Positions 8,875-15,130 of a DNA stretch of 36,903 nucleotides are shown in pieces (position 1 is the first letter of the stretch; every line of letters begins with the position of its first letter). The position numbers and the translations under genes were made by a program. The notes beneath the pieces are model-generated. The model was not told the DNA's origin and ran no database searches. It saw only the letters and a program-made list of their open reading frames with translations. This DNA comes from an uncultured Ruminococcus sp. (GTDB lineage Bacteria; Bacillota; Clostridia; Oscillospirales; Ruminococcaceae), in contig CAMCRP010000033.1 in NCBI GenBank assembly GCA_945877315.1, positions 1-36,903 of the forward strand, in the 5' to 3' direction.

Positions 8875-8981
8875 CTTTAGAGGAAAAAGCATAGCTTTGA
8901 TTTTCCGTCCCGCATTTACCGATAGAACTTCTTTAACCTGCGGGCGTGAAACCAAAGCATTTATGCTTTTGCTCCTACAAT
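8875..8981 (-). repeat. family D palindromic element, copy 1
   Basis: A ~106-bp element whose arms hold GAGGAAAAAGCATAGCTTTG and, inverted, CAAAGCATTTATGCTTTTGC, with CGTCCCGCA and TGCGGGCG inside. It matches the reverse complement of 18482-18588 over its full length with some mismatches. It fills most of the ilvB-htrA gap together with the two divergent promoters; nothing else was seen there. Confidence 0.85.
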
Positions 8982-9035
8982 AACGTTATTTTTATGGATT
9001 ACTATAAATTCAGCTTTCCACATTCACATAAATCG

Positions 9036-9064
9036 TTGACATTTCAACGGGATAAGTGTATAAT
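9036..9064 (+). promoter_or_regulatory. promoter of the HtrA-like protease gene
   Basis: TTGACA at 9036-9041, 17 bp, TATAAT at 9059-9064, about 45 bp before the start codon. Confidence 0.88.
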
Positions 9065-9109
9065 TATCATAATGGGGTAATTATCTCATATATGAAAGGA
9101 AATATTGCT

Positions 9110-10939
9110 ATGGACGATATGAATAACAGACTCCCCGAGGAGAACCCTCAGCCCAAGAACAGTTCGGCGTCTGACACAGGTGCCGGCAGAACGGAAAACT
9201 GTTCGGCGGAAATTCCCCCCGCAGGGAATATCCCCAATGAAAATAAAGCGGCGGAAGAAATTCCCGAGGAGAAAAAGTACAATCCTTACGGGGAACAGTC
9301 TTTTTATGTTCCTCCCCAGCCGCCAAACTATCAGCCAAACTCAAATGTGTATTATCGGAACGGCTATCCGCAGACACCTCCGCCAAACCCGCAGAGGTAC
9401 AATGTTCCGTCAAGCTTTAACCACGGGACTATCCCAACCAATAATTTTAACGGAAATCCGCCCCCAAGCGGCGGACAGACTCCCCCGCCCTACGGTCAGC
9501 AGCCGCCTGTGTACGGACAGCAAACGCCTCCCCCGCAGTACCGTCAGCCCATGCCGCCGCAGTACGGTCAGCAGACACCTCCTCCGCAATACCGTCAGCC
9601 CATGCCCCCGCAGTACGGACAGCAGACACCTCCTCCGCAATACCGTCAGCCCATGCCCCCGCAGTACATAAATCCGCAGCAAGGCTATAACGGAAATATC
9701 CCGCCTTATAACGGTGCACCCAATTCCGTGCCGCCCTATATGGCAGACGGCGCAGGCGTTAAGAAGGGCAATGCGGGAGTGCTTATTGCGGTCATTTCCG
9801 CCGTCGTTGTGCTTTTGGTCATCATCGGCATACTTATGTCACTTTCCGTCAAGGAAGATGTGAACGAGGACAATGACAGCGTTTCCGTAAGTGCGGGCGA
9901 GGAAACAAAGAAGCCCTCCGATAAGCCCTCCGACTCCATTGTCGTAAATATCGAGGTAAAGGATAAGCCAAAGCTGGAGGACAACTATTATCAGGCAGAC
10001 GGCGTTCGGCTCACCACCGAGGGTGTTGCAAAGATGGTTTCTCCGTCGGTCTGCGAGATAATCTGCTACGGCGAGGGAAATCTTGCGCCTGTTTCAAAGG
10101 GCTCGGGTATCGTCATTTCCGAGGACGGCTACGTTATCACCAACGCCCATGTTGTGGAGGACGCAAAGGGCGTTAAGGTCGCATTCACCGACGGCACCGA
10201 GTATAAGGCTGAGCTTATAGGCAAGGATTCCAAAACAGACCTTGCTGTTATAAAGATAGAAGCCACAGGGCTTACTCCCGCCGAGCTGGGAAATTCCGAC
10301 CAGATGGAGCTGGGCGAGCAGGTGGTCACTATCGGCAATCCGGGAAATCTTTCGGGAACTATCACCGTAGGCTATGTTTCGGGACTTCACCGCAAGGTCA
10401 GAACCGATTCCAGCCAGTACCTGATGAACTGTATTCAGACGGACGCTGCCGTAAATCCCGGAAATTCGGGCGGTGCTCTGGTGAATATGTACGGTCAGGT
10501 AGTAGGCATCGTGTCCTCAAAATATGTTGTACAGGGTTACGAGGGACTTGGCTTCGCTATTGAAATGAACGAGGCAAAGCCCATTATCGAGGATATTATT
10601 TCCAAGGGCTATATCAGCGGCAGACTGCGCATAGGCATTGAGTTTATCGGAATAAACGAGGTTGCCGCCGCTCAGAACGGAATTCCGTCGGGCCTGCTTA
10701 TCAGATCTATACGTGACGACTGCGACATTTCCAACACCGAGCTTGAGATAGACGACATCATTACCGAGATAAACGGCAAAAAGGTGTATGATACGGACAC
10801 CGTTCTTGCCGCTCTGGAGGGCTGCGTCCCCGGAGATACGGTAACGGCAAAGGTTTACAGACGTTCCATCGTTTCCACCGAGGAGGCGGAGGAGTTTGAG
10901 ATAAGCTTTATGCTGATGCAGGACGAAACGCTTGAATAA
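9110..10939 (+). CDS. HtrA/DegP-type membrane-anchored serine protease with Pro-rich N-terminus
   Basis: Envelope quality-control protease of 609 residues. Residues 1-220 are hydrophilic and rich in Pro, Gln, Tyr and Asn, with three 17-residue tandem repeats (YGQQTPPPQYRQPMPPQ) at about 135-185. One membrane helix follows at about 221-244, then an acidic linker and a trypsin-like domain with the triad H347 (TNAHVV), D377 (KTDLAVIKI) and S453 (PGNSGGAL). A C-terminal PDZ domain (about 505-590) contains IDDIITEINGKKVYDTDTV. Topology is therefore N-terminus in the cytoplasm, protease outside. I chose ATG 9110 because GAAAGGAAA lies just upstream; an ATG at 9092 precedes that site and longer reading would include the -10 box. 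Single gene, own promoter. The family has several paralogues (DegP, HtrA, HtrB), so no gene name is given. Confidence 0.93.
   Translation: MDDMNNRLPEENPQPKNSSASDTGAGRTENCSAEIPPAGNIPNENKAAEEIPEEKKYNPYGEQSFYVPPQPPNYQPNSNVYYRNGYPQTPPPNPQRYNVPSSFNHGTIPTNNFNGNPPPSGGQTPPPYGQQPPVYGQQTPPPQYRQPMPPQYGQQTPPPQYRQPMPPQYGQQTPPPQYRQPMPPQYINPQQGYNGNIPPYNGAPNSVPPYMADGAGVKKGNAGVLIAVISAVVVLLVIIGILMSLSVKEDVNEDNDSVSVSAGEETKKPSDKPSDSIVVNIEVKDKPKLEDNYYQADGVRLTTEGVAKMVSPSVCEIICYGEGNLAPVSKGSGIVISEDGYVITNAHVVEDAKGVKVAFTDGTEYKAELIGKDSKTDLAVIKIEATGLTPAELGNSDQMELGEQVVTIGNPGNLSGTITVGYVSGLHRKVRTDSSQYLMNCIQTDAAVNPGNSGGALVNMYGQVVGIVSSKYVVQGYEGLGFAIEMNEAKPIIEDIISKGYISGRLRIGIEFIGINEVAAAQNGIPSGLLIRSIRDDCDISNTELEIDDIITEINGKKVYDTDTVLAALEGCVPGDTVTAKVYRRSIVSTEEAEEFEISFMLMQDETLE
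9512..9664 (+). repeat. 51-bp tandem repeat (x3) in htrA-like gene
   Basis: Units at 9512-9562, 9563-9613 and 9614-9664, nearly identical, each encoding 17 residues of the Pro/Gln/Tyr-rich cytoplasmic tail. In-frame, so copy number can vary without breaking the gene. Confidence 0.92.
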
Positions 10940-10987
10940 AATGTGGAAAGTTGAGAGTGAAAAGTGAAATTTATTGCTTCACATTAG
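10938..10987 (+). repeat. family C repeat, short copy
   Basis: AATGTGGAAAG, then AGTGAAAAGTGAAA, then TTCACATT form an imperfect palindrome directly after the protease stop codon, where a terminator would be expected. Confidence 0.65.
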
Positions 10988-11021
10988 GAAATCTGAAACA
11001 GAAGAAAGGAGCTGATAACCG

Positions 11022-12062
11022 ATGCAGACTTATGAAGCCGATGCCATTGATATTTCCAACAGCTTTGAAAACACTCCCGACCTTGACAGCTGCTGCAAAA
11101 GAATTATGTCATCAAAGCTGATAATCGCCAAGCTGCTTCAGGCGGTCGTTCCCGAATATGCCGACAGCAAGGTCAATGAAATTGTCAAGCTGTTGGGAAA
11201 TGTGGATATTGACGGTGAATTTGTCGATGCAGATACTGCTCCCGTAATAAAAAGCGAGGCAAATGAGGACAGTTCCATTATGGAGGGTAAGAGGATCTAC
11301 GACATCAAATTCACGGCTCTTACTCCGCAAAATCGAAAAATCGCTTTAATAATCAATCTGGAAATACAGAATAATTTTAATGCGGGATATGCTCTTATAC
11401 GGCGCGCAGAATATTATTGTGCACGGCTTATTTCCGCTCAGTACAATACGGTGTTTACAGGTTCGGATTTTGATAAGATAGAAAAGGTGTATTCTATCTG
11501 GATATGTACATCACCCGATGAAGCTCACAAAAACACTATCTCGCTGTACAAAATGAATCGATACGGTCTTGCGGGAACATATACCGACACACCAAAGGAC
11601 ATATTGGACTATGACCTTATGAATGTGATAATGATATGTCTGGGAGATTCGCATACAATGGAGTGCAGAGGTATTATCCGAATGCTTCATTCGCTTCTGG
11701 TCGCAGAAATTCCCGCAGCCGAAAAGAAGAGGATAATCCACGATGAATACGACATTCCCATCACTAAGGAATTTGATAAGGAGGTCGACGATATGTGTAA
11801 TATCAGTTCGCTTTATTTAAACAGGGGCATAGATATAGGCATAACTAAAGGCATAGATATAGGCATAAATAAAGGCATAGATATAGGCATAAATAAGGGC
11901 ATAGATATAGGCATAAATAAAGGCAAGGCGGAAGGCGCATTTGAAGTTACAGTAAAAATGATAATCAAGCTGTTCAAAAAAGGAATGTCTGTTGCCGATA
12001 TTGCCGACGCCGTTGAGCTGTCCGTTTCCGAAACCGAAAAGATCATTAAGGAAAACACATAA
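11022..12062 (+). CDS. Rpn-family PD-(D/E)XK nuclease (transposase-like)
   Basis: A 346-residue protein of the 'PD-(D/E)XK nuclease family transposase / recombination-promoting nuclease' group. Residues 20-200 form the nuclease fold: D94 in IYDIKF and E114/Q116 in NLEIQ fit the D...ExQ active site, followed by YALIRRAEYYCARLI. The C-terminal part from M258 has four 8-residue repeats (GIDIGINK type) and a helical tail ending in a helix-turn-helix-like segment (MSVADIADAVELSVSETEKII). E. coli Rpn proteins are DNA nucleases linked to recombination and phage defence. The start at 11022 has AAAGGAG upstream. A perfect ribosome site lies inside the gene at 11778-11785 before the in-frame ATG 11793, and the sequence from there to the end is duplicated downstream. 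No mobile-element ends were recognised. Confidence 0.85.
   Translation: MQTYEADAIDISNSFENTPDLDSCCKRIMSSKLIIAKLLQAVVPEYADSKVNEIVKLLGNVDIDGEFVDADTAPVIKSEANEDSSIMEGKRIYDIKFTALTPQNRKIALIINLEIQNNFNAGYALIRRAEYYCARLISAQYNTVFTGSDFDKIEKVYSIWICTSPDEAHKNTISLYKMNRYGLAGTYTDTPKDILDYDLMNVIMICLGDSHTMECRGIIRMLHSLLVAEIPAAEKKRIIHDEYDIPITKEFDKEVDDMCNISSLYLNRGIDIGITKGIDIGINKGIDIGINKGIDIGINKGKAEGAFEVTVKMIIKLFKKGMSVADIADAVELSVSETEKIIKENT
11778..11795 (+). promoter_or_regulatory. internal ribosome site and start codon within the rpn-like gene
   Basis: TAAGGAGGT, then a short spacer and ATG at 11793, in frame with the nuclease gene. It would make an 89-residue C-terminal protein starting MCNISSLYLN. Its strength equals or exceeds that of the gene's own start, and it is kept unchanged in the downstream duplicate. 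Confidence 0.7.
11826..11921 (+). repeat. 24-bp tandem repeat (x4) in the rpn-like gene
   Basis: Four units of GGCATAGATATAGGCATAAA-type sequence at 11826, 11850, 11874 and 11898, each 24 bp and encoding GIDIGI(N/T)K. The downstream duplicate has two units (12266-12313), so the number varies by whole units. Confidence 0.93.
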
Positions 12063-12103
12063 TTTATAGCAACCGACAATAATTATCCTTTCATTTAGAA
12101 AAT

Positions 12104-12144
12104 ACTGATTAATCAGTGTTCCCTCGCCTTCGACGGGGGAACAC
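12104..12144 (+). other. palindrome plus GC hairpin between rpn-like gene and its duplicate
   Basis: A perfect 14-bp palindrome ACTGATTAATCAGT (12104-12117) is joined to an 11-bp hairpin GTGTTCCCTCG/CGGGGGAACAC (12116-12144). No T-run follows on either strand. It could be a weak terminator, a protein site or part of a mobile element end. Confidence 0.5.
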
Positions 12145-12205
12145 TCACCTATACATGTCACTTAGATAACAAGAAAATAATTGACGATTTGATCAGTAGT
12201 TTTTC

Positions 12206-12458
12206 AAGGAATTTGATAAGGAGGTCGACGATATGTGTAATATCAGTTCGCTTTATTTAAATAGAGGCATAGATATAGGCATAAATAAGGGCATAGATAT
12301 AGGCATAAATAAAGGCAAGGCGGAAGGCGCATTTGAAGTTACAGTAAAAATGATAATCAAGCTGTTCAAAAAAGGAATGTCTGTTGCGGATATTGCCGAT
12401 GCAGTTGAGCTGTCCGTTTCCGAAACCGAAAAGATCATTAAAGAAAACACATAATTTA
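12206..12458 (+). repeat. direct duplicate of the 3' end of the rpn-like gene
   Basis: Corresponds to 11766-12066 with about ten substitutions and a 48-bp (two-unit) difference in the 24-bp repeat. Homology begins 27 bp before the internal ATG, so it takes in the complete internal ribosome site, and it ends just after the stop codon. Confidence 0.93.
12233..12454 (+). CDS. stand-alone Rpn C-terminal protein (possible intragenic-antitoxin homologue)
   Basis: A 73-residue open frame with TAAGGAGGT at ideal distance from its ATG. Its sequence equals residues 258-346 of the neighbouring Rpn-like nuclease except that it has two rather than four GIDIGINK repeats and only one further change that I see (LNRG kept, tail identical). 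Most base changes are silent (for example GCCGACGCC to GCCGATGCA), which suggests selection on the protein rather than decay. The conservative view is a remnant of a second rpn gene; the alternative, which I favour, is a functional small protein that binds the nuclease, as described for the in-gene C-terminal products of E. coli Rpn. A strong terminator follows immediately. Confidence 0.6.
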   Translation: MCNISSLYLNRGIDIGINKGIDIGINKGKAEGAFEVTVKMIIKLFKKGMSVADIADAVELSVSETEKIIKENT

Positions 12459-12463
12459 ATGAC

Positions 12464-12504
12464 AAAACCGCCGCATAGGTCAAATATCCTGTGCGGCGGT
12501 TTTT
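12464..12504 (+). terminator. intrinsic terminator of the rpn region
   Basis: AAAACCGCCGCA pairs with TGCGGCGGTTTT (extended by TAG/CTG) and is followed by a T-run. Confidence 0.9.
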
Positions 12505-12510
12505 CACGCA

Positions 12511-12647
12511 AAAAAATAGCAGGGACAACGCCCTGCCGAAAAATGAGATGAAATAAAAAGATATGTGTAGAACAAAAGAAAGGAGACAACAAAACGGATG
12601 TTAAACTATTACAAATTAGGTAATAGTTAAATACGAATTCTAACATC
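12511..12647 (-). ncRNA. candidate small RNA with anti-Shine-Dalgarno tract
   Basis: On the minus strand a consensus promoter (12654-12682) predicts a start near 12647, and a compact terminator (CAGGG/CCCTG stem at 12520-12535, then seven T) ends near 12511, giving a ~137-nt RNA without a convincing reading frame. The 5' part can fold into AACTATTAC/GTAATAGTT (12604-12628) inside an outer GATGTTA/TAACATC pair. The middle carries the unpaired stretch GUCUCCUUUCUUUUG, complementary to AAAGGAG ribosome sites. The rpn-like gene's site (ACAGAAGAAAGGAG) matches this tract at 13 of 14 positions. Expression is not shown; this is a prediction from promoter, terminator and lack of a gene. Confidence 0.6.
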
Positions 12648-12653
12648 ATCTAT

Positions 12654-12682
12654 ATTATATACCGAAAGTATCCAAAGGTCAA
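12654..12682 (-). promoter_or_regulatory. promoter of the candidate small RNA
   Basis: Minus strand TTGACC (12677-12682), 17 bp, TATAAT (12654-12659). Confidence 0.75.
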
Positions 12683-12861
12683 TAGCTTTTTGCATATTTT
12701 TTCAAGTTTGTATACTTGCACAAATATTGCCTGTAATCTTTCAACATAATGTAAAATATGACGGTTGAATGTTAAAAATTGGACAAAAACTCTGCGTTTT
12801 GCATATACGCTTTGTATTAGCTGACCGAAAGATACGGGTTATTTTTATTTGATAAACAAAC

Positions 12862-12890
12862 ATTGTACCACACATATTCCGAAATGTCAA
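12862..12890 (-). promoter_or_regulatory. second minus-strand promoter upstream of the candidate small RNA
   Basis: Minus strand TTGACA (12885-12890), 17 bp, TACAAT (12862-12867). It would start a ~345-nt transcript through the small RNA to the same terminator. Between 12683 and 12860 I see no supported gene. Confidence 0.6.
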
Positions 12891-12937
12891 GAGGGAAATC
12901 GCTACATTTCACACAATTTTCGTCTAAAGTGAAAAAA

Positions 12938-13678
12938 TCACTTTTTCCGCTCGGATTTTCCCGTAATACCCCAGCCGTCAATACCCGCACGGCGCATTGC
13001 ACCGAATATCCTGTCGGTAAAGCCCTTGTCGGAACGCTCCCTGTCGGATATAAACTGCTTCATGGTTTCCCGTGAGGTGTGCCCGTCCACGGGGCAGCGG
13101 GATTTTATAACGTTCACCGCCCCCTTGTTGGCGGCTTTTTTTATCTCCTTTTCGGGGGCGAACACCAGCGGACGTATCAAGGTCAGGTCCTTGCGGGATA
13201 GGTAGCTTTTTGGGGCAAAGCAGCCTATCCGTCCCTCGATAAACAGGTTCATCATAAAGGTTTCAACGGCGTCATTGTAGTGGTGACCGAGAGCGATCTT
13301 GTTGCAGCCTGCTTCCTTGGCGGCGTCGTGAAGTCCGCCCCGCCTCATTCGGGCGCAAAGACTGCATGGGTGCTCCTCCTTGCGGATATCGAAAACTATC
13401 TGCCCGATGTCGGTGCGTTTCAGAATGTAGGGCACATTCAGCTCGGCGCAGAGCCTTTCCACCTCGGTATAATCTCCCGGAGTGCCGCCGAAGCGTGGGT
13501 CAAGGGTAATGGCGACAAGGTCGTAGTCAATGCCGATAAACCGTTTGAGCAGGGCAAGTCCCTTTAAAAGCACAAGGCTGTCCTTGCCGCCCGAAACGCC
13601 CACGGCTATCCTGTCGCCGTCCTGTATCAGGTCAAATTCCTGTATGGCTTTTCTCATATATCCTAAAATTTTCTGCAT
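12938..13678 (-). CDS. TtcA-like tRNA 2-thiolation protein (PP-loop ATPase)
   Basis: A 246-residue cytoplasmic enzyme of the N-type ATP pyrophosphatase superfamily. The PP-loop SGGKDS is at 29-34; the CxxC pair C105/C108 (CSLC) and a later cysteine C195 (RCPVDG) are the cluster/sulfur-transfer positions of the TtcA/TtuA/Ncs6 group; GHHYNDAVET (131-140) is a further family motif. TtcA thiolates cytidine 32 of tRNA. The start at 13678 has AAGGAG nine bases upstream. Length is somewhat below E. coli TtcA. The stop codon overlaps a small hairpin (12926-12945). It has its own promoter and is divergent from the pst operon. Which uridine or cytidine it modifies here is inference. Confidence 0.88.
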   Translation of the reverse strand: MQKILGYMRKAIQEFDLIQDGDRIAVGVSGGKDSLVLLKGLALLKRFIGIDYDLVAITLDPRFGGTPGDYTEVERLCAELNVPYILKRTDIGQIVFDIRKEEHPCSLCARMRRGGLHDAAKEAGCNKIALGHHYNDAVETFMMNLFIEGRIGCFAPKSYLSRKDLTLIRPLVFAPEKEIKKAANKGAVNVIKSRCPVDGHTSRETMKQFISDRERSDKGFTDRIFGAMRRAGIDGWGITGKSERKK

Positions 13679-13723
13679 ATTTTCAGACTCCTTAAGTCAA
13701 TTGAGTGATTTTATGGTAAATGA

Positions 13724-13763
13724 CATATATATTTCTACCCGTCGAAGGCGGGTAGAAATATAT
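13724..13763. other. long hairpin in the ttcA-pst divergent region
   Basis: TATATATTTCTACCCG pairs perfectly over 16 bp with its complement around TCGAAGG (the element sits about 45 nt upstream of the TtcA-like start). Outer TTGAGTG (about 13701) and CACTCAA (about 13780) add further pairing. No T-run. It lies in the minus-strand leader and could affect that transcript. Confidence 0.6.
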
Positions 13764-13812
13764 ACCTAACTCAAATAACACTCAAAGTAAGATTATTTTT
13801 GCCGTTTGCTAT

Positions 13813-13841
13813 ATTATAGCATAAGTTAAGCTTATTTACAA
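13813..13841 (-). promoter_or_regulatory. probable promoter of the TtcA-like gene
   Basis: Minus strand TTGTAA (13836-13841), 17 bp, TATAAT (13813-13818). The -35 box is imperfect. Confidence 0.55.
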
Positions 13842-13898
13842 TATCAATATTTTCGCTTTCGAGGAGATTTTACAAATCTCAGCACCGTGAAAATGCTG

Positions 13899-13938
13899 TT
13901 TTACTTTGATTTTACAAAACGCAGATTTCAGACTTTAC
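13899..13938 (+). promoter_or_regulatory. candidate Pho box (PhoP-type direct repeats)
   Basis: TTTTAC at 13899-13904 and again 11 bp later at 13910-13915, with a third TTTAC at 13934-13938. Phosphate-response regulators of the PhoB/PhoP family bind direct repeats spaced 11 bp, and TTWACA is the Gram-positive form. It is placed just upstream of the pst promoter. Low-complexity AT sequence makes chance likely. Confidence 0.4.
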
Positions 13939-13956
13939 AATTCGGGAATATCATTA

Positions 13957-13985
13957 TTACAGTCAAATAAGACGAATCATATTAT
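13957..13985 (+). promoter_or_regulatory. pst operon promoter
   Basis: TTACAG at 13957-13962, 17 bp, TATTAT at 13980-13985. The weak -35 fits an activated promoter. Confidence 0.55.
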
Positions 13986-14024
13986 ATGCGGACGGCAGAA
14001 CGTCCCCGAAAGGAAGAACTTTTT

Positions 14025-14951
14025 ATGAAAAAAACATTTTTATCAAGATTTATCGCAGTTTCCGCTGCTCTGACAGCGGGCTTGGCTCTTGCAGGCTGCG
14101 GCAGCTCAGGCAGCGGCTCGGGTGATACCACCACCACCGCAGGCGGCGACACAAACAGCAGCTCCGCTTCTGTAGGTGCTATCGCAGTAGTTTCCAGAGA
14201 AGGCGGTTCGGGAACAAGAGGCGCTTTCATCGAACTGATGGGCATTGAGGTAAAGGGCGAGGACGGCTCCAAGACCGACCGCACCACCGATGAAGCTCTT
14301 ATCGCAAACAGCACAAACGTTGTTATGACACAGGTTGCGGGAAATGTTGGCGGTATCGGATATATCTCCTTGGGTTCTCTCGACGACACCGTTAAGGCAG
14401 TTACCGTTGACGGTACGGAAGCTACCGTTGACAACATTCTTGCAGGAACCTACAAGGTTTCCCGTCCCTTCAATATTGCAGTAAAGGGCGATGTTTCCGA
14501 CGCTGCAAAGGACTTTATGAACTACATTCTCAGCGCAGAGGGTCAGGCAGTCGTTCAGGAAAAGAACTTTATTCCCGTTGACAGTGCCGCAGCTGCATTT
14601 TCCTCCAACGGCGCAGAGGGCAAGGTCGTTGTAGGTGGTTCCTCCTCTGTATCTCCCGTAATGGAAAAGCTGGCAGAAAGCTATCAGGCTGTAAACCCCA
14701 ATGTTAAGATCGAGATCCAGACCACAGACTCCTCCTCCGGTATGAAGGCTGCTATGGACGGCACAGTTGACATCGGCATGGCTTCCCGTGAGCTCAAGGA
14801 CGAGGAAAAGGCATCTCTCACCCCCACCGTTATCGCTATGGACGGTATCGCAGTTATCGTAAACAAGGAAAATCCCGTAAACGCTCTGACCTCCGAGCAG
14901 ATCATGAAGATCTACACAGGCGAGATCACAAGCTGGGACGCTGTACAGTAA
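14025..14951 (+). CDS. pstS: phosphate-binding lipoprotein PstS, circularly permuted
   Basis: Extracellular phosphate receptor of the Pst ABC importer, 308 residues. A signal peptide with lipobox LAGC (C25) and a Ser/Gly/Thr linker is followed by two halves in reversed order. Residues ~48-185 (IAVVSREGGSGTRGAF ... IGYISLGSLDD ... AEGQAVVQEKNFIPV) correspond to the usual C-terminal half; residues ~200-308 (GKVVVGGSSSVSPVMEKLAE ... TVDIGMASREL ... IYTGEITSWDAV) correspond to the usual N-terminal half. In ordinary PstS the 'G-ITSW' segment runs straight into 'IAVVSRE-GSGTR', so the new ends fall exactly at that junction. All phosphate-contact motifs (SSSVSP, DIGMASRE, SREGGSGTR) are present. The start at 14025 has AAAGGAAG upstream. 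It heads the pst operon. Confidence 0.93.
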   Translation: MKKTFLSRFIAVSAALTAGLALAGCGSSGSGSGDTTTTAGGDTNSSSASVGAIAVVSREGGSGTRGAFIELMGIEVKGEDGSKTDRTTDEALIANSTNVVMTQVAGNVGGIGYISLGSLDDTVKAVTVDGTEATVDNILAGTYKVSRPFNIAVKGDVSDAAKDFMNYILSAEGQAVVQEKNFIPVDSAAAAFSSNGAEGKVVVGGSSSVSPVMEKLAESYQAVNPNVKIEIQTTDSSSGMKAAMDGTVDIGMASRELKDEEKASLTPTVIAMDGIAVIVNKENPVNALTSEQIMKIYTGEITSWDAVQ

Positions 14952-14956
14952 TCACC

Positions 14957-15063
14957 TTATACTAAACACCATTAGAATTATGGAGAAGAAATCGGCACAA
15001 AAGCTTGCGTATATGTGGTTTTGTGCCGAGAGATTCCCATAATTCAATGAGTGTTTGGTATTA
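14957..15063 (+). repeat. family A palindromic element, copy 2, between pstS and pstC
   Basis: Ends TTATACTAAACACCATTA and ATGAGTGTTTGGTATTA, inner arms AATTATGG/CCATAATT and core GGCACAAAA/TTTTGTGCC around GCTTGCGTATATGTGG. It matches copy 1 at 4920-5026; several differences are compensatory in the stem (for example GGCGTA/TACGCC against GGCACA/TGTGCC). It lies wholly within the 179-base pstS-pstC gap. Confidence 0.85.
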
Positions 15064-15130
15064 AACCGAATTTCACCCACGAAGCCGCCTTGCAAATACA
15101 ACAGGGCGGCTTTGGCAAATAACGAAAGGA

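Noticed and set aside
11826-11921. 24-bp repeats as a small CRISPR array
   Set aside because: The units are contiguous without spacers, in frame, and encode a peptide repeat.
12599-12631. Ten-codon plus-strand frame after AAAGGAGA, a possible leader peptide
   Set aside because: The ribosome-like sequence is the complement of the small RNA's pyrimidine tract, no plus-strand promoter or downstream gene fits, and spacing is 11 bases.
12679-12747. Minus-strand 22-codon frame upstream of the small RNA promoter
   Set aside because: No ribosome site. Its stop codon lies within the -35 box of the next promoter, which is likely chance.
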